Source of the DNA: Rhyacophila brunnea
Lineage: Eukaryota; Arthropoda; Insecta; Trichoptera; Rhyacophilidae
DNA: 64,000 nucleotides
Assembly (NCBI GenBank): GCA_022495005.1
Contig: JAGYXB010001411.1
Span: 372,001-436,000, forward strand
Direction: 5' to 3'
Under the pieces are notes generated by a model that was given only the letters and a program-made list of their open reading frames with translations, did not search any database and was not told the DNA's origin. Both the position numbers and the translations under genes were made by a program. This document shows positions 24,364 through 36,839 of this stretch, in pieces (the stretch's first letter is position 1; every line of letters starts with the position of its first letter).

Positions 24364-25729
24364 TGCGCTGAACTGTTTACGTAAAAATTTCCGGATACGG
24401 CGGACGATACCGAAGAATAAAATTAATATTTACGACCATTAAGTTACGCACACGCGATAACCACCATGATGACTAACTTCATGCCTGTTGTCTATGCATG
24501 TGAATTTCGATTTTTAATGATTTCAGTATACTATTCTTACAGAGTATTATTTATAAAGTCGGTAACGTCCATTTTTACTTTTTAATATTTTTCTTGATTC
24601 CAATTCTGTCAATACTTTGTCATCTTATGAATATTCATAAAATATTAAATTACTTAACCATATTTTGTTAATTTTAATATAATAATACAAGAGGTTCATT
24701 ATTGCAAAAGTCGTTTATATTCATCAAGCGCATTTTTTTTATTCATTTAATGACATTTTATTATTATGAGATAGTCATTTGTATTTTATATTTTTTTTAC
24801 CAACATGTTTGCTAACAATATATTCTAGACCTAAATGTGTTTTACGATTTTTTGAAAATAACCGAAAATATCGGAATATGGAGGTTGACGACGTCGCTAC
24901 TAACATACCTATTTTATTTGGAGAAAAAAATAGTTTTTAATATATTTTTGTTTTATGACATCACGTTTTATACAACTCTTTATCACCTTTCTCACAAATC
25001 ATAACATGTTATCAGACTCCCTCCGTTGGCATGTCATATAATATGGAAGAGTCCTTATACCGTATCCACGCTCTTGCCGAGACTATCCAAGTGAGGCCCA
25101 GAGCGAGAGTGTAGTAGTTGCGTTCGGTCCTCCTCGTGTATTGAATAGTAACATAGACAGTCTAGCCGAATGGTTATACATATTATTGATTATCGTTAAA
25201 TGTATTTTTGTTATGAGACTAGTAAGTTAGAATATACATTAGAACTATAAAAACTAGTTTTTATAACCTACAGAATAATAGCATGTAATAATAAGCTTCC
25301 ATTAAAAATCTGGTAATGTTTTGAAGAGCCGTATTTAGTTAACATCATTTTATATCCCTAGCGGCGGCCCTGGTGGGCTGTATAGGCACACTGTATGGTA
25401 CAGTCGACCACGCTATACAATGGCAGCAAGTGTGCGTGTAATTTCTCTATTCATGGCGGCATTAAGGGCCGCGCCGGGACTGCTAATCTCGATCACGTGC
25501 CAAATGTTTAAGACGTCGGCTAACGTCTGTTCTCGGACAGTGATCGCCAATCTGATAAACTAACGACTTTTAGATAATATTTCAAGTCAACGAATGAGTC
25601 ATGATATTTTAACGCTAATTTCAAATTAATATCGATCGATTTCAGCCGAAAAACCGAGCTAAGAAAAACGTTGTAAAATAGTACCACCACCACGGTACAA
25701 ACATCCGAGTTCATCAAACACGTCAGTTG
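24364..25729. other. Non-coding DNA with a GC-rich patch
   Basis: At 25360-25510 the sequence is clearly GC-richer (GCGGCGGCCCTGGTGGGC, GGCCGCGCCGGGAC) than its surroundings, with no long open frame. At 25640-25690 the motif GAGCTAAGAAAAACGTTGTA matches the right end of the TIR family at 17490-17508 and 51617-51633. Confidence 0.5.
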
Positions 25730-25930
25730 AACCTAGTCAAGAAGAAACGCTTCAAGTAGTTTGAGCATGTGTTCCGGATGCCGCCAGAGAGTGCGATACT
25801 TCATATATTTGTGGCACAGTTTTAAGGATTCCATCGCCGTGGCCAACCATCACTCACCATGAAACCATTTCATGACGATGGTAAAAGGGAAGTGGCGTGA
25901 TCGTGTACTTGCAATATGATTCAATACTGG
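25730..25930 (+). pseudogene. Possible LINE ORF2 C-terminal remnant
   Basis: Reading the plus strand gives FEHVFRMPPESAILH and, after an in-frame stop, FHRRGQPSLTM. These resemble the (F/L)GHVxRMPP...RRGRPxxTW segment near the C-terminus of several insect non-LTR retrotransposon proteins. The stretch contains stops and no other domain, so it is at most a short decayed remnant. Confidence 0.4.
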
Positions 25931-26469
25931 AGCGTAACAGGGTGACGTAATCAAATAAAGATTTCTTCGTAATAATAATAATTCGACTTCAAATGTTATT
26001 TCTATATTTAAAATAGACATACTCATATGTGGGTATAAGCTTTTGAGTATAAAGGTCAGTGGCATGAAGTTAAACTTGTACTGATGAAAATAAATAAAAA
26101 AATATACCAACGTTACGTTGCAACCCTCAATGGTGGTGAAAATGGTTCTGATGGCTAATATCAAATTATTTTTGATTTCTTTGATGTTAGCAAGTCACAG
26201 AACCTTATAAAAGCTCATAGCAAACGTATAAAGCTTAGAGAATAGCTGATTCTTTATGTGATACTTAGTGAATGATGATATTATTCTGACTGTCATAAAA
26301 ATATAAGAAAATGGGATATGCAGCCTCTCGTTACGTCAAAGGTATAGAAAGCATCTTGTTTTTCTACGTACTACGTGTGCCAGAAGAATCTCAACCATGA
26401 CTGCCTTTCCTTGCAGTTATTCGTTATCTTGGAAGGTTGCTAAATATCTTTCGCAATATGTAATTACCG

Positions 26470-26704
26470 TGTCCGGAAATTTGTAAGTATGCAGTTCGCC
26501 GTATCACGTGAAATGTTGTATCGGAAATATACTATGGTCGTATATTAAAGACCGTCCAACCTCTTTGGGGTGTATATTACTTAAATAAATTTATTTGTAA
26601 ATAAAACACGATCTTGCTGGTTTACAGGAAGCCAGCGGCAAACAAATTTTGAAAGTAGCCGATATACTGGATTATTTGTTAGGTTAGGTTTTCATTCTTA
26701 AAGG
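26470..26704 (+). repeat. Dispersed repeat, one arm ending in TTAGG (copy 1)
   Basis: About 230 bp aligns with the reverse complement of 50726-50965. Shared blocks are GTATGCAGTTCGCCGTATCA, GAAATGTTGTATCGGAAATA, TCCAACCTCTTTGGG and, at the end, GGATTATTTGTTAGGTTAGG. That last block is also the inner part of the 997-1226 hairpin arm. Only one arm is present. Confidence 0.75.
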
Positions 26705-26824
26705 AACATTTTATTGTCTGTAATGCTCCACGAACAACGCGTATTTTTTCATCTCGGTGCTATTGAGATTACCGTATAGTATACGTTTGTTTTATAATAT
26801 TTGAGGCTTTTACTGTGTTTTTTA

Positions 26825-27024
26825 TCGTAATAGATTTTTGGGTTTCCACCGTGTGTATTTCTTCCTTATTTTCTCAAAGATTCGGGCTCGTTGCAGAGGC
26901 CATTATCAAGAGATGATAATGGAGATGATCAAGAGATGATAGTGAGAGGCCTCTGCAACGAGCCCGAAACGTCGAGGAAAGGAGGAAGAATTACACACGG
27001 TGGAAACCCAAAAATCTATTACGA
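26825..27024. repeat. 77-bp-arm imperfect palindrome
   Basis: The left arm 26825-26901 (TCGTAATAGATTTTTGGGTT to GGGCTCGTTGCAGAGGCC) pairs with the right arm 26948-27024 (GGCCTCTGCAACGAGCCC to AAAAATCTATTACGA). The loop is 46 bp and holds a short repeat of GATGAT(C/A)AAGAGATGAT. Only this copy is in the window. It could be a foldback element or a local inverted duplication. Confidence 0.85.
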
Positions 27025-27662
27025 TATACGTTAGTTTGTTTGTTTGCATGTCTGTTGTATGTTTGCATGATTTTAAAAGATTTAATAAGACTTGTGAATG
27101 AATGAAAAATATGTTATATTTCAAATTATTATAATTTGGCTCTTACGGATAAATGTATGAAATTTCTTTAAAATCAATTTCCAGTGGGAAAAATACAACG
27201 GAAAAAAAATATTTTTCGTGAAAATTTTACATTAAGTTTTCGTTCGTTGTATAAAATTACCATTACTATTCAGGACATAGAAATAAAATTTAACGTAATT
27301 AATAAAGATAGTTTTAACTGTGTAATGGATTTAATTTTAGGACCATTACAGAAATCTGTTCACGTACCTAATACTATTATAATTGCGGAAATTTATACAA
27401 TTTAGAATCGCTTTTGTTTTTAGAGCTATGAATTAGGTATATTCTGATAATATATGCTATACTCATAAATTATTAATAAAATTGCCTCTTTTGTGGTAAA
27501 TTAGGTATTCTATACTAGATTCTCTTCTTTTGTGTATCCCATCGTCGGAAATTAGTTTCATAAAGAAATCTCTGTCCTGTATTATGTGGAATATCTCATT
27601 GAATCTTGTAACTATTATCGAATTAAAAAAAAATCGGTGTGTGTACTTATGTACGCGCGTTA
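27025..27662. other. Non-coding DNA
   Basis: The 73-codon frame at 27184-27405 has no recognisable domain. The end of the stretch (27627-27662) is shared with sequence upstream of the 13270 element. Confidence 0.5.
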
Positions 27663-28163
27663 GAAGTTATACTTCTTTGGCGTAACAAAAAAAAACTTGC
27701 GATAAACTAGATTTTTTGACTAGCTCTTAATTATCTTGTTAAATTACACACTCAAGAAAAAGAACCGCTTATTGGAACGCCGTTGGTTTATTTCTATACA
27801 CTTTAACTTATATTACTAAATTATATAATTATTTATCGTTGTTTTTATTTTTAAAGTAACAACTGCCACTATGACGTTTAATAGTTTGTTAACGTAAGAA
27901 ATTGCAAATGGCCGACAATAATAAATTCGCTGCCTAGGCAACGGAACAATTCTAAACTATAATAATATTATACTGGATATACGTCACGATTGCAGTATCA
28001 TACTGTGGCGTAATGGTAGTGCATTCGGCTGATAACCGAACAATCGATGGTTCGAATCCAATCGAGTGCGTTTTTTTCGTGTGAAAAAATAAATTATGTG
28101 TTACATGTCACACGCCAAAAATACACTCTAATCTGATTTCCGCGCCAAAATAAGTATAACTTC
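27663..28163. mobile_element. TIR element carrying a tRNA-Ile-like module, copy 2
   Basis: The left end GAAGTTATACTTCTTTGGCG and the complement of the right end (GAAGTTATACTTATTTTGGC) form terminal inverted repeats of about 20 bp with one substitution and one indel. It aligns end to end with 13270-13780. Shared blocks include ACCGCTTATTG, GCAAATGGCCGACAATAATA and TGCCTAGGCAACGGAACAAT before the tRNA-like core, and TTATGTGTTACAT and CACGCCAAAAATACACTC after it. No open frame. Confidence 0.8.
27999..28069 (+). other. tRNA-Ile(GAT)-like sequence inside a TIR element (tRNA pseudogene), copy 2
   Basis: Same structure as the 13611 copy: D-arm-like TGGCGTAATGGTAGTGC, perfect anticodon stem with loop CTGATAA, B-box GGTTCGAATCC. 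It differs by a single base in the T-arm region (CGATGG for CGGTGG). The acceptor stem again does not pair. Confidence 0.7.
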
Positions 28164-28756
28164 AAAAAGAAAAAGCTTTTGAGTCATGTTCTGAAAAGAA
28201 ACTTTTCGATTGACATCAGGAAATACATATCTATCATATCTGTGACCTATCTGCTCATGGAATACCAAACATCCATTGTTGAAATCACAGTTCAAAGTGC
28301 TTATACATAACCTACCTAGTTTATTAGGGTAACATTTTGCGACAAGGGTCTTGTAGACAGGTCAATTTAGTTTTAGTTTTACCTATGAAATAGTTACATT
28401 TTAATTGATTGGAGTGTTGTACTAATCTATTTGAATTATTTTTAATTACACGAGTTTTGACTTTGGCATCAATCAGCAATAAACAGATATTTTTTTAAAA
28501 ATATCTTCACAATGCTATGTGGATCTGGGCTGCAAATTCTTAAAAAAATGTGTTTTTAACATAAATTGATGTTAGTCTCTGGATCTGAATACACATTGAA
28601 AATGAGATGTAACTTTTTTCCATACCTCTGATTTGAACCCATGATATTATAAGCATTACGCGTAACCTCTCGACTATCGTGGGCATCACTATGCAGATAT
28701 ACGTTATTTACCATCAATTATGACATATTAGCAAATATTAATTTTCACGTTCCCAT
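28164..28756. other. Non-coding DNA with a minus-strand tRNA-like patch
   Basis: At about 28625-28700 the complement reads GTCGAGAGGTTACGCGTAAT and then ATGGGTTCAAATCAGAGG, an A-box/B-box-like pair typical of a tRNA-derived SINE head on the minus strand. No body could be delimited. Confidence 0.4.
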
Positions 28757-29061
28757 CAATTCAATTCAATTTATTTATTTGTAACATATTGTTGACATTA
28801 CAAATTATAAGTTTAAGACGTTCACAACATGACATTTAGAAACAAAGATATATAAAACAGTATTACATAAAAAAAGAGATAGATCAGTATAAGAGATAGA
28901 TAGTAAATTATTAAACAGTAGAAATGTGTAAATACAAAAAATATGTATTAGATAAGTACAAGGAAGTACACCGGATGAGTTAGGCAGACCCTATTTTAAG
29001 AATTTATAAAACAACGTCCACCTGTACTCATCCTCACGTAGGTGGAATATATCAACACCCA
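28757..29061 (-). mobile_element. CR1/Jockey-like LINE 3' end (minus strand)
   Basis: On the minus strand the segment reads VDIFHLREDEYRWTLFYKFL, then a stop, a 3' UTR and an A-rich tail (complement of TCAATTCAATTTATTTATTT). The same peptide end and UTR occur at 31141-31570 and 45960-46480. It is severely 5'-truncated. It abuts a plus-strand LINE tail head to head. Confidence 0.75.
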
Positions 29062-29350
29062 AAAAAACTCACTCGTAACTCTGCGGTCTTTGTAATACCT
29101 CATCGCAGGTTAGAATAGACGGAGCTTAGAATCCTGATGGGTATCGTATTTTTTTCAAAAAGATTTTTTCTGTTGGTTATAATATATTTCTACTTTATAC
29201 TTCTTTATACTTTATCTTCTACTTCCTTGTTATATTGGTTGCAATTAGTAATGAAGTAGTTTTTATAATTTTTATTTATTGTGTGTTATGGCGTATTGGC
29301 TAATAGCTGTAATGTCTTAATACTCTTTTTTATAAATGAATAAATGAAAG
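29062..29350 (+). mobile_element. LINE 3' end of a second family (plus strand)
   Basis: Reads TRNSAVFVIPHRRLE before a stop, matching TRNCTVLMIPYRRTD in the plus-strand fragment at 46488-46845. The 3' UTR ends ATGGCGTATTGGCTAATAGC and then an AATGAATAAATGAAA tail, as does the copy at 49382-49921. Confidence 0.7.
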
Positions 29351-31140
29351 AAATAACCTTATAATGTATTTACAATAATATCAAAGCACTAATCTCAACC
29401 AATATTCGACCAACTGTTTATATTATTGCACTGAATTAACACTGGCTTAAAAAAAGAACAGTTTACCAACTAGGCCATCGTGAGTGCCAAAGAATTAGGT
29501 TCCATTGTAAAAGAAAAACATTTTTTGCAACAAATATGGTTTCAAGTCAAGTAGCTACATTTTAACTTTAAATGTTAATACATTAATTATAACCGGTTTC
29601 AATACATTTCTTGTCAAGCAAAATAAATTGAATGGACGGTTGTGAACCACAGAAAAGCACAGAAGTTTGTGTGGCTTAAGGTGAATGAGGTTAGTTTATA
29701 TCAATTGAAAGGGCGACGAAAAGAAAGGCAAACAAGAGCATTCATCGGTACACGGCAAAAAAAATCCATTAAATTTCTAACACTCGTTCAGTGAATGGGG
29801 AGAATTGAAAATCGATCCAATAATATTGGTGAATGATCGGGAAATTTTATCTAATTCCTACTCTTAAATAGTAATTTAACAAAAAAAAAAATACAACCAC
29901 CTCGTAATTTTTTTAACTATTTATAATCGTTCCTTTTTAATTATTAAATTATGGGACAATAAATACACATTTTCTTAAGTTAAAAGTTTGAATAAAATAT
30001 TATGTAGTACATAATGTTGGGATCAGTGATCAGTGAAGATGTGATTGTGTTCGTTCGTGCTCAGTTTTGTATTGAGACGATGCTAATGCATTTGGAATAG
30101 GTACTAAATTATATTATGAATGATAAAGTAAGTATATTAAATTAATAAAATGTTTAATTTTATTTTAGGCAGTGTTTTTTAAAATATGGTTATCAAATTA
30201 TTATAATTTTTTTAATTTTTTTTTTGGTTGAAATTTATAATCACAAATATTTTTAATTTCTGATAATAGATGTTTCTCAAATAAATTAAATATACTTTTC
30301 TGTGTGCTTGGAAAGAATAATATATTAAACTACGTTTCAGTATGTAATAATATAATTAATAATAAGGAAAGTAAGAAGTACACACTTGAACCGTTTTATT
30401 TAAAATGTAAATTTGTCTTTTAATTTAAAAAATAAAAATATTTTTCTTGTTATATTTTTAGCTACATGTTGATTAATTAAAATCCTTTAAAAGGGAAACT
30501 GCTACTTAGTATTTTTTTTTTTAATTTATGTATTCTGTCATTCCGTTATAAAATACGAGTATAAGGCACTAGCATCTTATGCAGAGGCTCCGAGTTCGAT
30601 TTCCGATGAGGTTATTTATGTGATTAAAAGTGGTTCTTGCCACCTTAATCCTAAGTTTAATCTCATGGTCTTGCAAGGCTTTAGTTTTCATGTAGATGGT
30701 CACCAAAATATTTTACATGCTTCCCCCTCTTCAGTAGTACCTATAGTCATAAATATAAAGTGCGGTATTTTATAATACAATAATAAAATACCCCTGGTTA
30801 TAATTCTTGATAAGGAAACATTTGTAACAATTAATCGTTGCAGAGCTGATCACCACAATCTTGCAGCATGTCTATCTTGCTTAGGTATAATAAATGATCC
30901 AACATTGAAATAATGAAACAAAAATGAAAATATAAATCCCGATGTTTTGCAATGTCTGAATGAAGGCACGTTGAACATTAAAGAAATCAAAATTATCAAT
31001 TACCTACCACTTAATTTTGAAATGTTTATAGCTCAGCCAAACATCAAAGTTTTTTATGTACTTATTCTGAAATAATAATGTAATCTGCAAGTATAAATAT
31101 TTACAATACCACATGGTCGATACTAACATGTAATATTATT
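29351..31140. other. Non-coding DNA with a plus-strand tRNA-like patch
   Basis: Very AT-rich. At about 30560-30615 the sequence GCATCTTATGCAGAGGCTCC followed by GAGTTCGATTTCC looks like part of a tRNA-derived SINE head. Nothing else recognised. Confidence 0.4.
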
Positions 31141-31570
31141 ATTCAATCCAATTCAATTTATTTATTTTTTAACATATAGTGGACATTACAAATTATAAGT
31201 TTAAGACGTTTGCAACATGACATTTAGAAAAAAAAATATAAAACAGTATTACATAAAAAAAGAGATAGACAGTATGTTATTAAATAGTAGAAATATGTAC
31301 ATACAAAAAATATTAATTAGATAGGTACAAGGAAGTCCACCGGATGACACCTATACTCCGTCCGATGACCGTCTACCTATACTCATCTCACGTAGGTGGA
31401 ATATATCAACACCCAAAGCAATTACGTTGAATATAGTTATCGCCCTCCCAATTGGCATTACCAGTGGCAGGTTGGTTCTGCACCTTGGGAGACTAAACAA
31501 CTGATGTTCTCTATTTATAAGATAGTTATCAGGAACACACAGGTCAACACTGCCCATAATGGCAGAGTTT
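31141..31570 (-). mobile_element. CR1/Jockey-like LINE 3' end with ORF2 C-terminus (minus strand)
   Basis: The minus-strand frame 31351-31557 reads GSVDLCVPDNYLINREHQLF, then SLPRCRTNLPLVMPIGRAIT, then GVDIFHL. The V(D/N)(L/F)xVP ... LFxxPxCRTN ... PI(N/G)R ... A pattern is the familiar end of ORF2 after the reverse-transcriptase domain in CR1/Jockey-type LINEs. The 3' UTR ends in the same ATAAATAAATTGAATT tail as the 28757 copy. It is 5'-truncated with no RT catalytic region, so inactive. Confidence 0.8.
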
Positions 31571-32129
31571 TCATTTGTACCTCGTATAAGTCGAAAAAAA
31601 TATAAATTTTGTAGCTACTTACCCATTATGAATACATATGTATTTTTCAATCTGTTGTTCAATAGTATATAAATATATAGCTAAATAAGTCTTAGACTTG
31701 AGACTTCCTAGCTTAATAAAATGAAATAACCATGAGAATCCTGGGTTATTATTGTTTTATCAGATAATAGGTGGCATCAGGAACATTATTTGAAACAATT
31801 TTCTAACATCGCGATATAAGGTCAGCAATGGTCATGCTCATTGGAAAGCAAAGTATCCACTTTGGCCGTTGTAACTGCGTTTTTTGGCTTTTCCGAACGA
31901 TTTTCCGGGAAATAGGCAGCCACGTGCTGCGCAGACAAAAGCGATTCCTCTAATAATATTCCCGAGCACGTATTGCCTTAATCACGCGCCTAAGTTCCCA
32001 TTTCGCTACTCTATCTTAGGGTTACCACACAACCCATATATTAGTTTTAATGTAGATTATGCTTATTGGCAGGACCTACCTCGAAAACTTGTAACGTGGC
32101 TGTATCAAGATTTTGTTAACATAAATTTT
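31571..32129. other. Non-coding DNA
   Basis: The open frame at 31884-32234 (116 codons) overlaps the SINE tail and has no recognisable domain, so I do not call it a gene. Confidence 0.45.
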
Positions 32130-32395
32130 ACAACCGAAATATATATTTTTTTTTCGACCATGTCCGATCCTAATAGGATCATATGGGCCTCCACAGAGCA
32201 GAGGTTTGTATTAACAGATTTTTGTTTTTTATGAGAAATGGATGTCAGCCACTTGCTCAACCTATTAGGTCCATACCCTGACTCACACACAAATTGAAAA
32301 ATAATATGTGTACTTGCCAGACCCAGGATTCGAACCTGAGACCCACGGCGTGATAGTCCAACGCTTATGCCGCGCGGCCACCGTGGGTGTATAAT
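32130..32395 (-). mobile_element. tRNA-derived SINE (minus strand)
   Basis: The complement begins CACCCACGGTGGCCGCGCGG, with an A-box-like GTGGCCGCGCGGCATAAGCG, continues GTTGGACTATCACGCC and the B-box GGTTCGAATCC, then a unique body containing GGGTATGGACCTAATAGG. It ends in ATCGGACATGGTCG with an A-rich tail (T run at 32149-32156 on the plus strand). The head resembles tRNA-Ser but is not a working tRNA. A 5'-truncated relative is at 12494-12600. Confidence 0.8.
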
Positions 32396-32544
32396 TTATA
32401 ATACAATAATAAAATATAATTTATAGGTGGCATACTACCTACTGATTATCAGTTATGTAATCTTCCAATATGTCATTACTGACACCGCATTAAATGATAA
32501 CTTAACATGTATTTAAAATCACTTAATTTAATTTTCAATATAAG

Positions 32545-32915
32545 TTAAGGCTATACTTCAGCTGAGGCATGGTCTAAAAAGATCGTGACTAGGCGATGCG
32601 CGGATTGTGCAAATGACGCGAGCCGAACGAAATATAATTTGTCATAAAAATTCAACATGCGTCCTTTTAATGTTATGTTTATTATTATATTCGTAATAAT
32701 AATAGTATATTCATTGACATTTTTTCTTTTTCAAGTACATGCGGAACGTTTTTAGTCATCTTTACACGATTTAAGAATATATTCTTCCGACGCCATCACA
32801 AAACAAATTGACGTGCTCACAGGTCGACTGTCGCTCTCCGACTGGCAACGCGGCCGAAATTACGTCCCACATACTGTTGAAAATTATTTGCCGTTTCACT
32901 TATGTACGCTCTTAA
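32545..32915 (+). mobile_element. TTAAGGC-ended MITE family, copy 1
   Basis: Starts TTAAGGCTATACTTCAGCTG, contains GGCATGGTCTAAAAAGATCG, a TTCAACATGCGTCC block and TTGACGTGCTCACAGGTCGA, and ends with a degraded inverse of the start. Better ends are seen at 52460-52842. No coding capacity. Confidence 0.85.
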
Positions 32916-35900
32916 TGAAACGCTAAAATAAATACATTTTATTATATTATTTTTTAATTGGTTTTAGAATTCGATTAAGAGGTGTCGGAGTTACTTAAAA
33001 TAATAATATTATCGATATAATATTTTGTTCTTGAAATTAAGCAGACAGCAAAATTATCGATAAAATTTGTTTAATATTTAAATGTCATACCAATTATTGT
33101 TTCGCGCAAATTTTCTCAAGACAATTTTAATTTGTGTGTTTGTCTCATTTGATAATTGTTAATAACAAAAAGTCTGAAGTTTTTGACAATTTTTTTGTTG
33201 AGTAGGTGATGAGATGACCTGAGTCTTGTCAAAATAGCACATGCCCCATTGTACATAAGTACAATTACATTATTATTAATTATTAAGCTTTATAGGCAGA
33301 AAAAGAAGTCCGCTTGCCAGTGGCGCGTTTAGTAACGTAGAAGTCCGACGCATTGACTGATTTTGAGGCCCCCTACGATAAAAAATGAACAATCTAATTT
33401 TAATTTACTAATTACTACAAACCCAAAATTAAAACACTCACTTCTTGTAGCTTAATTTAACTCTAATCACACAACTACCTTCCCAATAGCAAGAACAACC
33501 AGTCGTCACGTTTTTTAAAATAATATTTTTTGTCAATAAGAGCTAGCCCTATTAGAAAAAAGGAAAAATGTGTTCCTTTAGGGAGCTAAAATAAGATCTC
33601 GAATGTTACGTTACTTGGTTGCTAACGTATCCATTACAATTACGTAATCTGTATTAACATACATTTAATTCGTTTTAAATTATTACAATAATAATAATGT
33701 GTACTAAAATGTCAATTTTTGTTTGTTTTTTTAATTAATTATATTGTTATTTATAGCGTTTATTATATAATGAAAGATTGGCCGTCGTATCTGTTGTAAT
33801 ACAGGGATGCTATTCTACCAGGTTAGCAAACAAAATAATATTTCAAGGGTGGGGTAAAGCATTAATACATCGGTTATTTATTGATGTTGTAATTATCTTG
33901 TTTTGAGAAAATCTAATTTTAAGATTTGAGAAGCATGAGAAATGGACATTTATTATTATTTATTTAACAGATACAATATCTTCTCGAATGTCCTATTTGG
34001 ACGTACAAAATTTTTATAATATAACGATATAATGCAGACGAACATGTTTTGTATATTTTAAACAACAAACAACTCAATTTCAACAAAAAATGGACATAGG
34101 TACAATAGATACTGTAGCATTAATAGTACCTATAATATTTTTTTTAGTCCTCTATGAGCTAACAATGGTATGAAGATATCAAGCAAAATATTATTATAGT
34201 AATAAAAGCGCTACAATATTTAACAAGAAAATAATTAATAATAAAACTGTCATTCAGCAATGATTATTAATGATAAGAATTATTTATAATTATTGGTTAA
34301 GATTATGCGGTAAAAATTACGTAATGGGAGGAAGCCTAGATAACTTGGGCTGCCTATTGGACTAAAGTAAACAATTATAATGGTTTTGAAACAAAGTTAT
34401 ATTTGTTAATTCTACTTTAATTGGGTTATTTACGTTGACAGTTGTGTCTAGTTAATATGACTACAATACAACCATTATAATGGAGTTCTACCATATACAC
34501 GCCAATTCAATTATTAAACAATTATAAAATGGTGAGAGAACAATATACGTTTAAACTGTAATCAATGTGTTGTAACATACAGTAAGTAGTTAGCGATTCC
34601 AAGGAACGCGCAACAATCTAAATTTACATATTCGAATTGCCAAAAATTACAGAATAAACAGAATATATTATTATAAGGTTTATTTTAAATATTTCTTTCT
34701 CCTAAGTATATCGATGGTAATTTCAATGTACATATTAATTACGATTATGTACATTATAATATAATAATGTATCTCTTTGCCTTTTCGAGCAATTAAATTG
34801 TAAATTCAATGGTAGAAAATTAAACGATGAAAAAATGGTACCTAATAAAGAACAGACACCTTATATTAGACTTCAAAGTCAGATCCTTGCAGTGGGCACT
34901 GGGAGTGTGGTAGTGTGATTTCTTCATGAATAAAAAAATAACTGAAGATGGCGGATCACATTGCTTCAAAAATGAAGAATTAATTACACAATATAGACGT
35001 TCGTATATTTTCGAATACACAACAATTCAATATTATTCTGGGGTGAACAAATACAAAGTTTTTAAAACTATTTTTTTATTCAATTTGAAAAACATTTTTT
35101 TTATTGAACATGCATAATTTGAACAAGAAAATTTTTTTATGAAAAAATACGACATCTGGGTAATTTAATACTTTGATTTAAAATACAAAAGCTGATTGTT
35201 AGTAACGTAATTTAGAAAGCGCTTCAGAGAGTATTGTAAAAACCATAAGTTAAATTTGTGACAATTAGATAAGATACATATAGCATAGTGGTCAGTGCAC
35301 ATGATCCCGATTCGAATCCTGCCGGGTGTTGTATTTTTTTCAAAACATCTTTTCTAGTGGTTATATTTTCTCAAAATTGTTTTTAAGCAAAATGGTTGGT
35401 TTGAACTATTGTTCCTTTTTCCTATCGTACTGTATTTTCAAATTAAAATATCTAAGATGTCTATTTTGATAATAATAAGTAGGTAATGAAAATTTACATA
35501 TTATCAGTATTTTTATTTTAACATAATATATTTATATTTTCTTTGCTGAATTGAAATTTAGTAGGTTTTTTAAGTAAAGATTATAAAATAATGTGTTAAA
35601 CCCATGATAAATTTTGAGTATATTTTTTGGTATCCCGATAAGTTTGAAAATATATCCATTAATTATTTGAATACTCAAAAGAAACACGTAAACGGTGAAT
35701 ATTTCTAAATAAAATAATGCCACTTTATCAACTAAGTAAAGATTTTATAAAGACTCGTTTGGTTAAGCAAGACTCCATTTGCCATGGATAATATAATTTT
35801 ATGGGGTACTTTTGACCTAATGCCAGGAGATGGAGGGTTTGCATTAGTCGCTAACATTAACATTATACTTTTTTATAGCATTTTCCTCCGTTAGCATACT

Positions 35901-36839
35901 GAATATAAAAATTTGGCTTCTGTTTCTTTACGTCTTACTAAGTGTTCGTAAAAGTGGATTAAAATATTGATTCCTTAGTGATTGCTGGTCTGGTGTTAGC
36001 ATGGTCGTAAATATGCGCCTAGTAATATTCTTCACCAGAAAATAATTGCTCACAATTTTTCACCCATAAATTATTCGCTTACAATTCTTCGCCTAAAATA
36101 CTCAATACGTTAAGCAAGTGACTAATATCCATTTCTCGTAAAACACTTATAATTCGTAAGGCAACCACGTAAGGTCCACATCGAATTGTGAAGTTTTTAG
36201 TTAAAAAAAAAATACAATTTCAGTTCGAAGTTGTTTTATTTAAAAAATAACTTTTTGAGTGTCAAAAATTATACACACAAGTAGGAACATTAATATTTTG
36301 ATGAAATTCAGAAAAGATATTTTTTTTTATAATTTGGTTATAATTAAGTTGAAACAGATTTATAATTTTTCCTGGAGGGGGATGCTAAAAAAATAAAATT
36401 TAAAACGGGGGTATGCCAGGATTTATCATAGGGCTAAAGAAGCTATATCACGTGGTCTCAAGGAGTCGCAAATCCAGAAAAAATGCAGTACATAATTGTT
36501 ATGTTGTATAGTATTTATTGGTGAATCTAATAACCAGCGCTCGGAATAGAAAATTTTATGAACCGGAGCGCTCAATACTATTCCGAAAATATTAACATAG
36601 TTATATATCTAACTTTACTTATATTTTATGAAAAATAAGTGTATTAGACTTGTTGTTATATGGCCCATCTACCTCAGACGGTCAAATTATTTTTTCCACG
36701 AGACGGAACGATAATTTGCCGATTTCATGAACCGGAACGGTGCTCCGGTCCATTCCGAGTCCTGCTAATAACACATATTGAGTCTCGTGTTGCATTTCAG
36801 TTTTTATTATTACAACTTGCGTAATAAAAAAATCACGAT
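32916..36839. other. Non-coding DNA with sparse repeat fragments
   Basis: AT-rich and stop-dense. At 35285-35340 a tRNA-like patch (AGCATAGTGGTCAGTGCACA, then GATTCGAATCC) is followed by GTATTTTTTTCAAAA, which also occurs at 29148-29162, suggesting a SINE fragment. At 36026-36105 a unit of about 27 bp (TTCTTC(A/G)CC ... AATT(G/A)(C/T)TC) is loosely repeated three times. A GGAGCGCTC/GGTGCTCCGG-rich patch lies at 36535-36765. Confidence 0.4.

Noticed and set aside
31884..32234. 116-codon plus-strand frame
   Set aside because: It overlaps the SINE tail antisense and has no recognisable domain.
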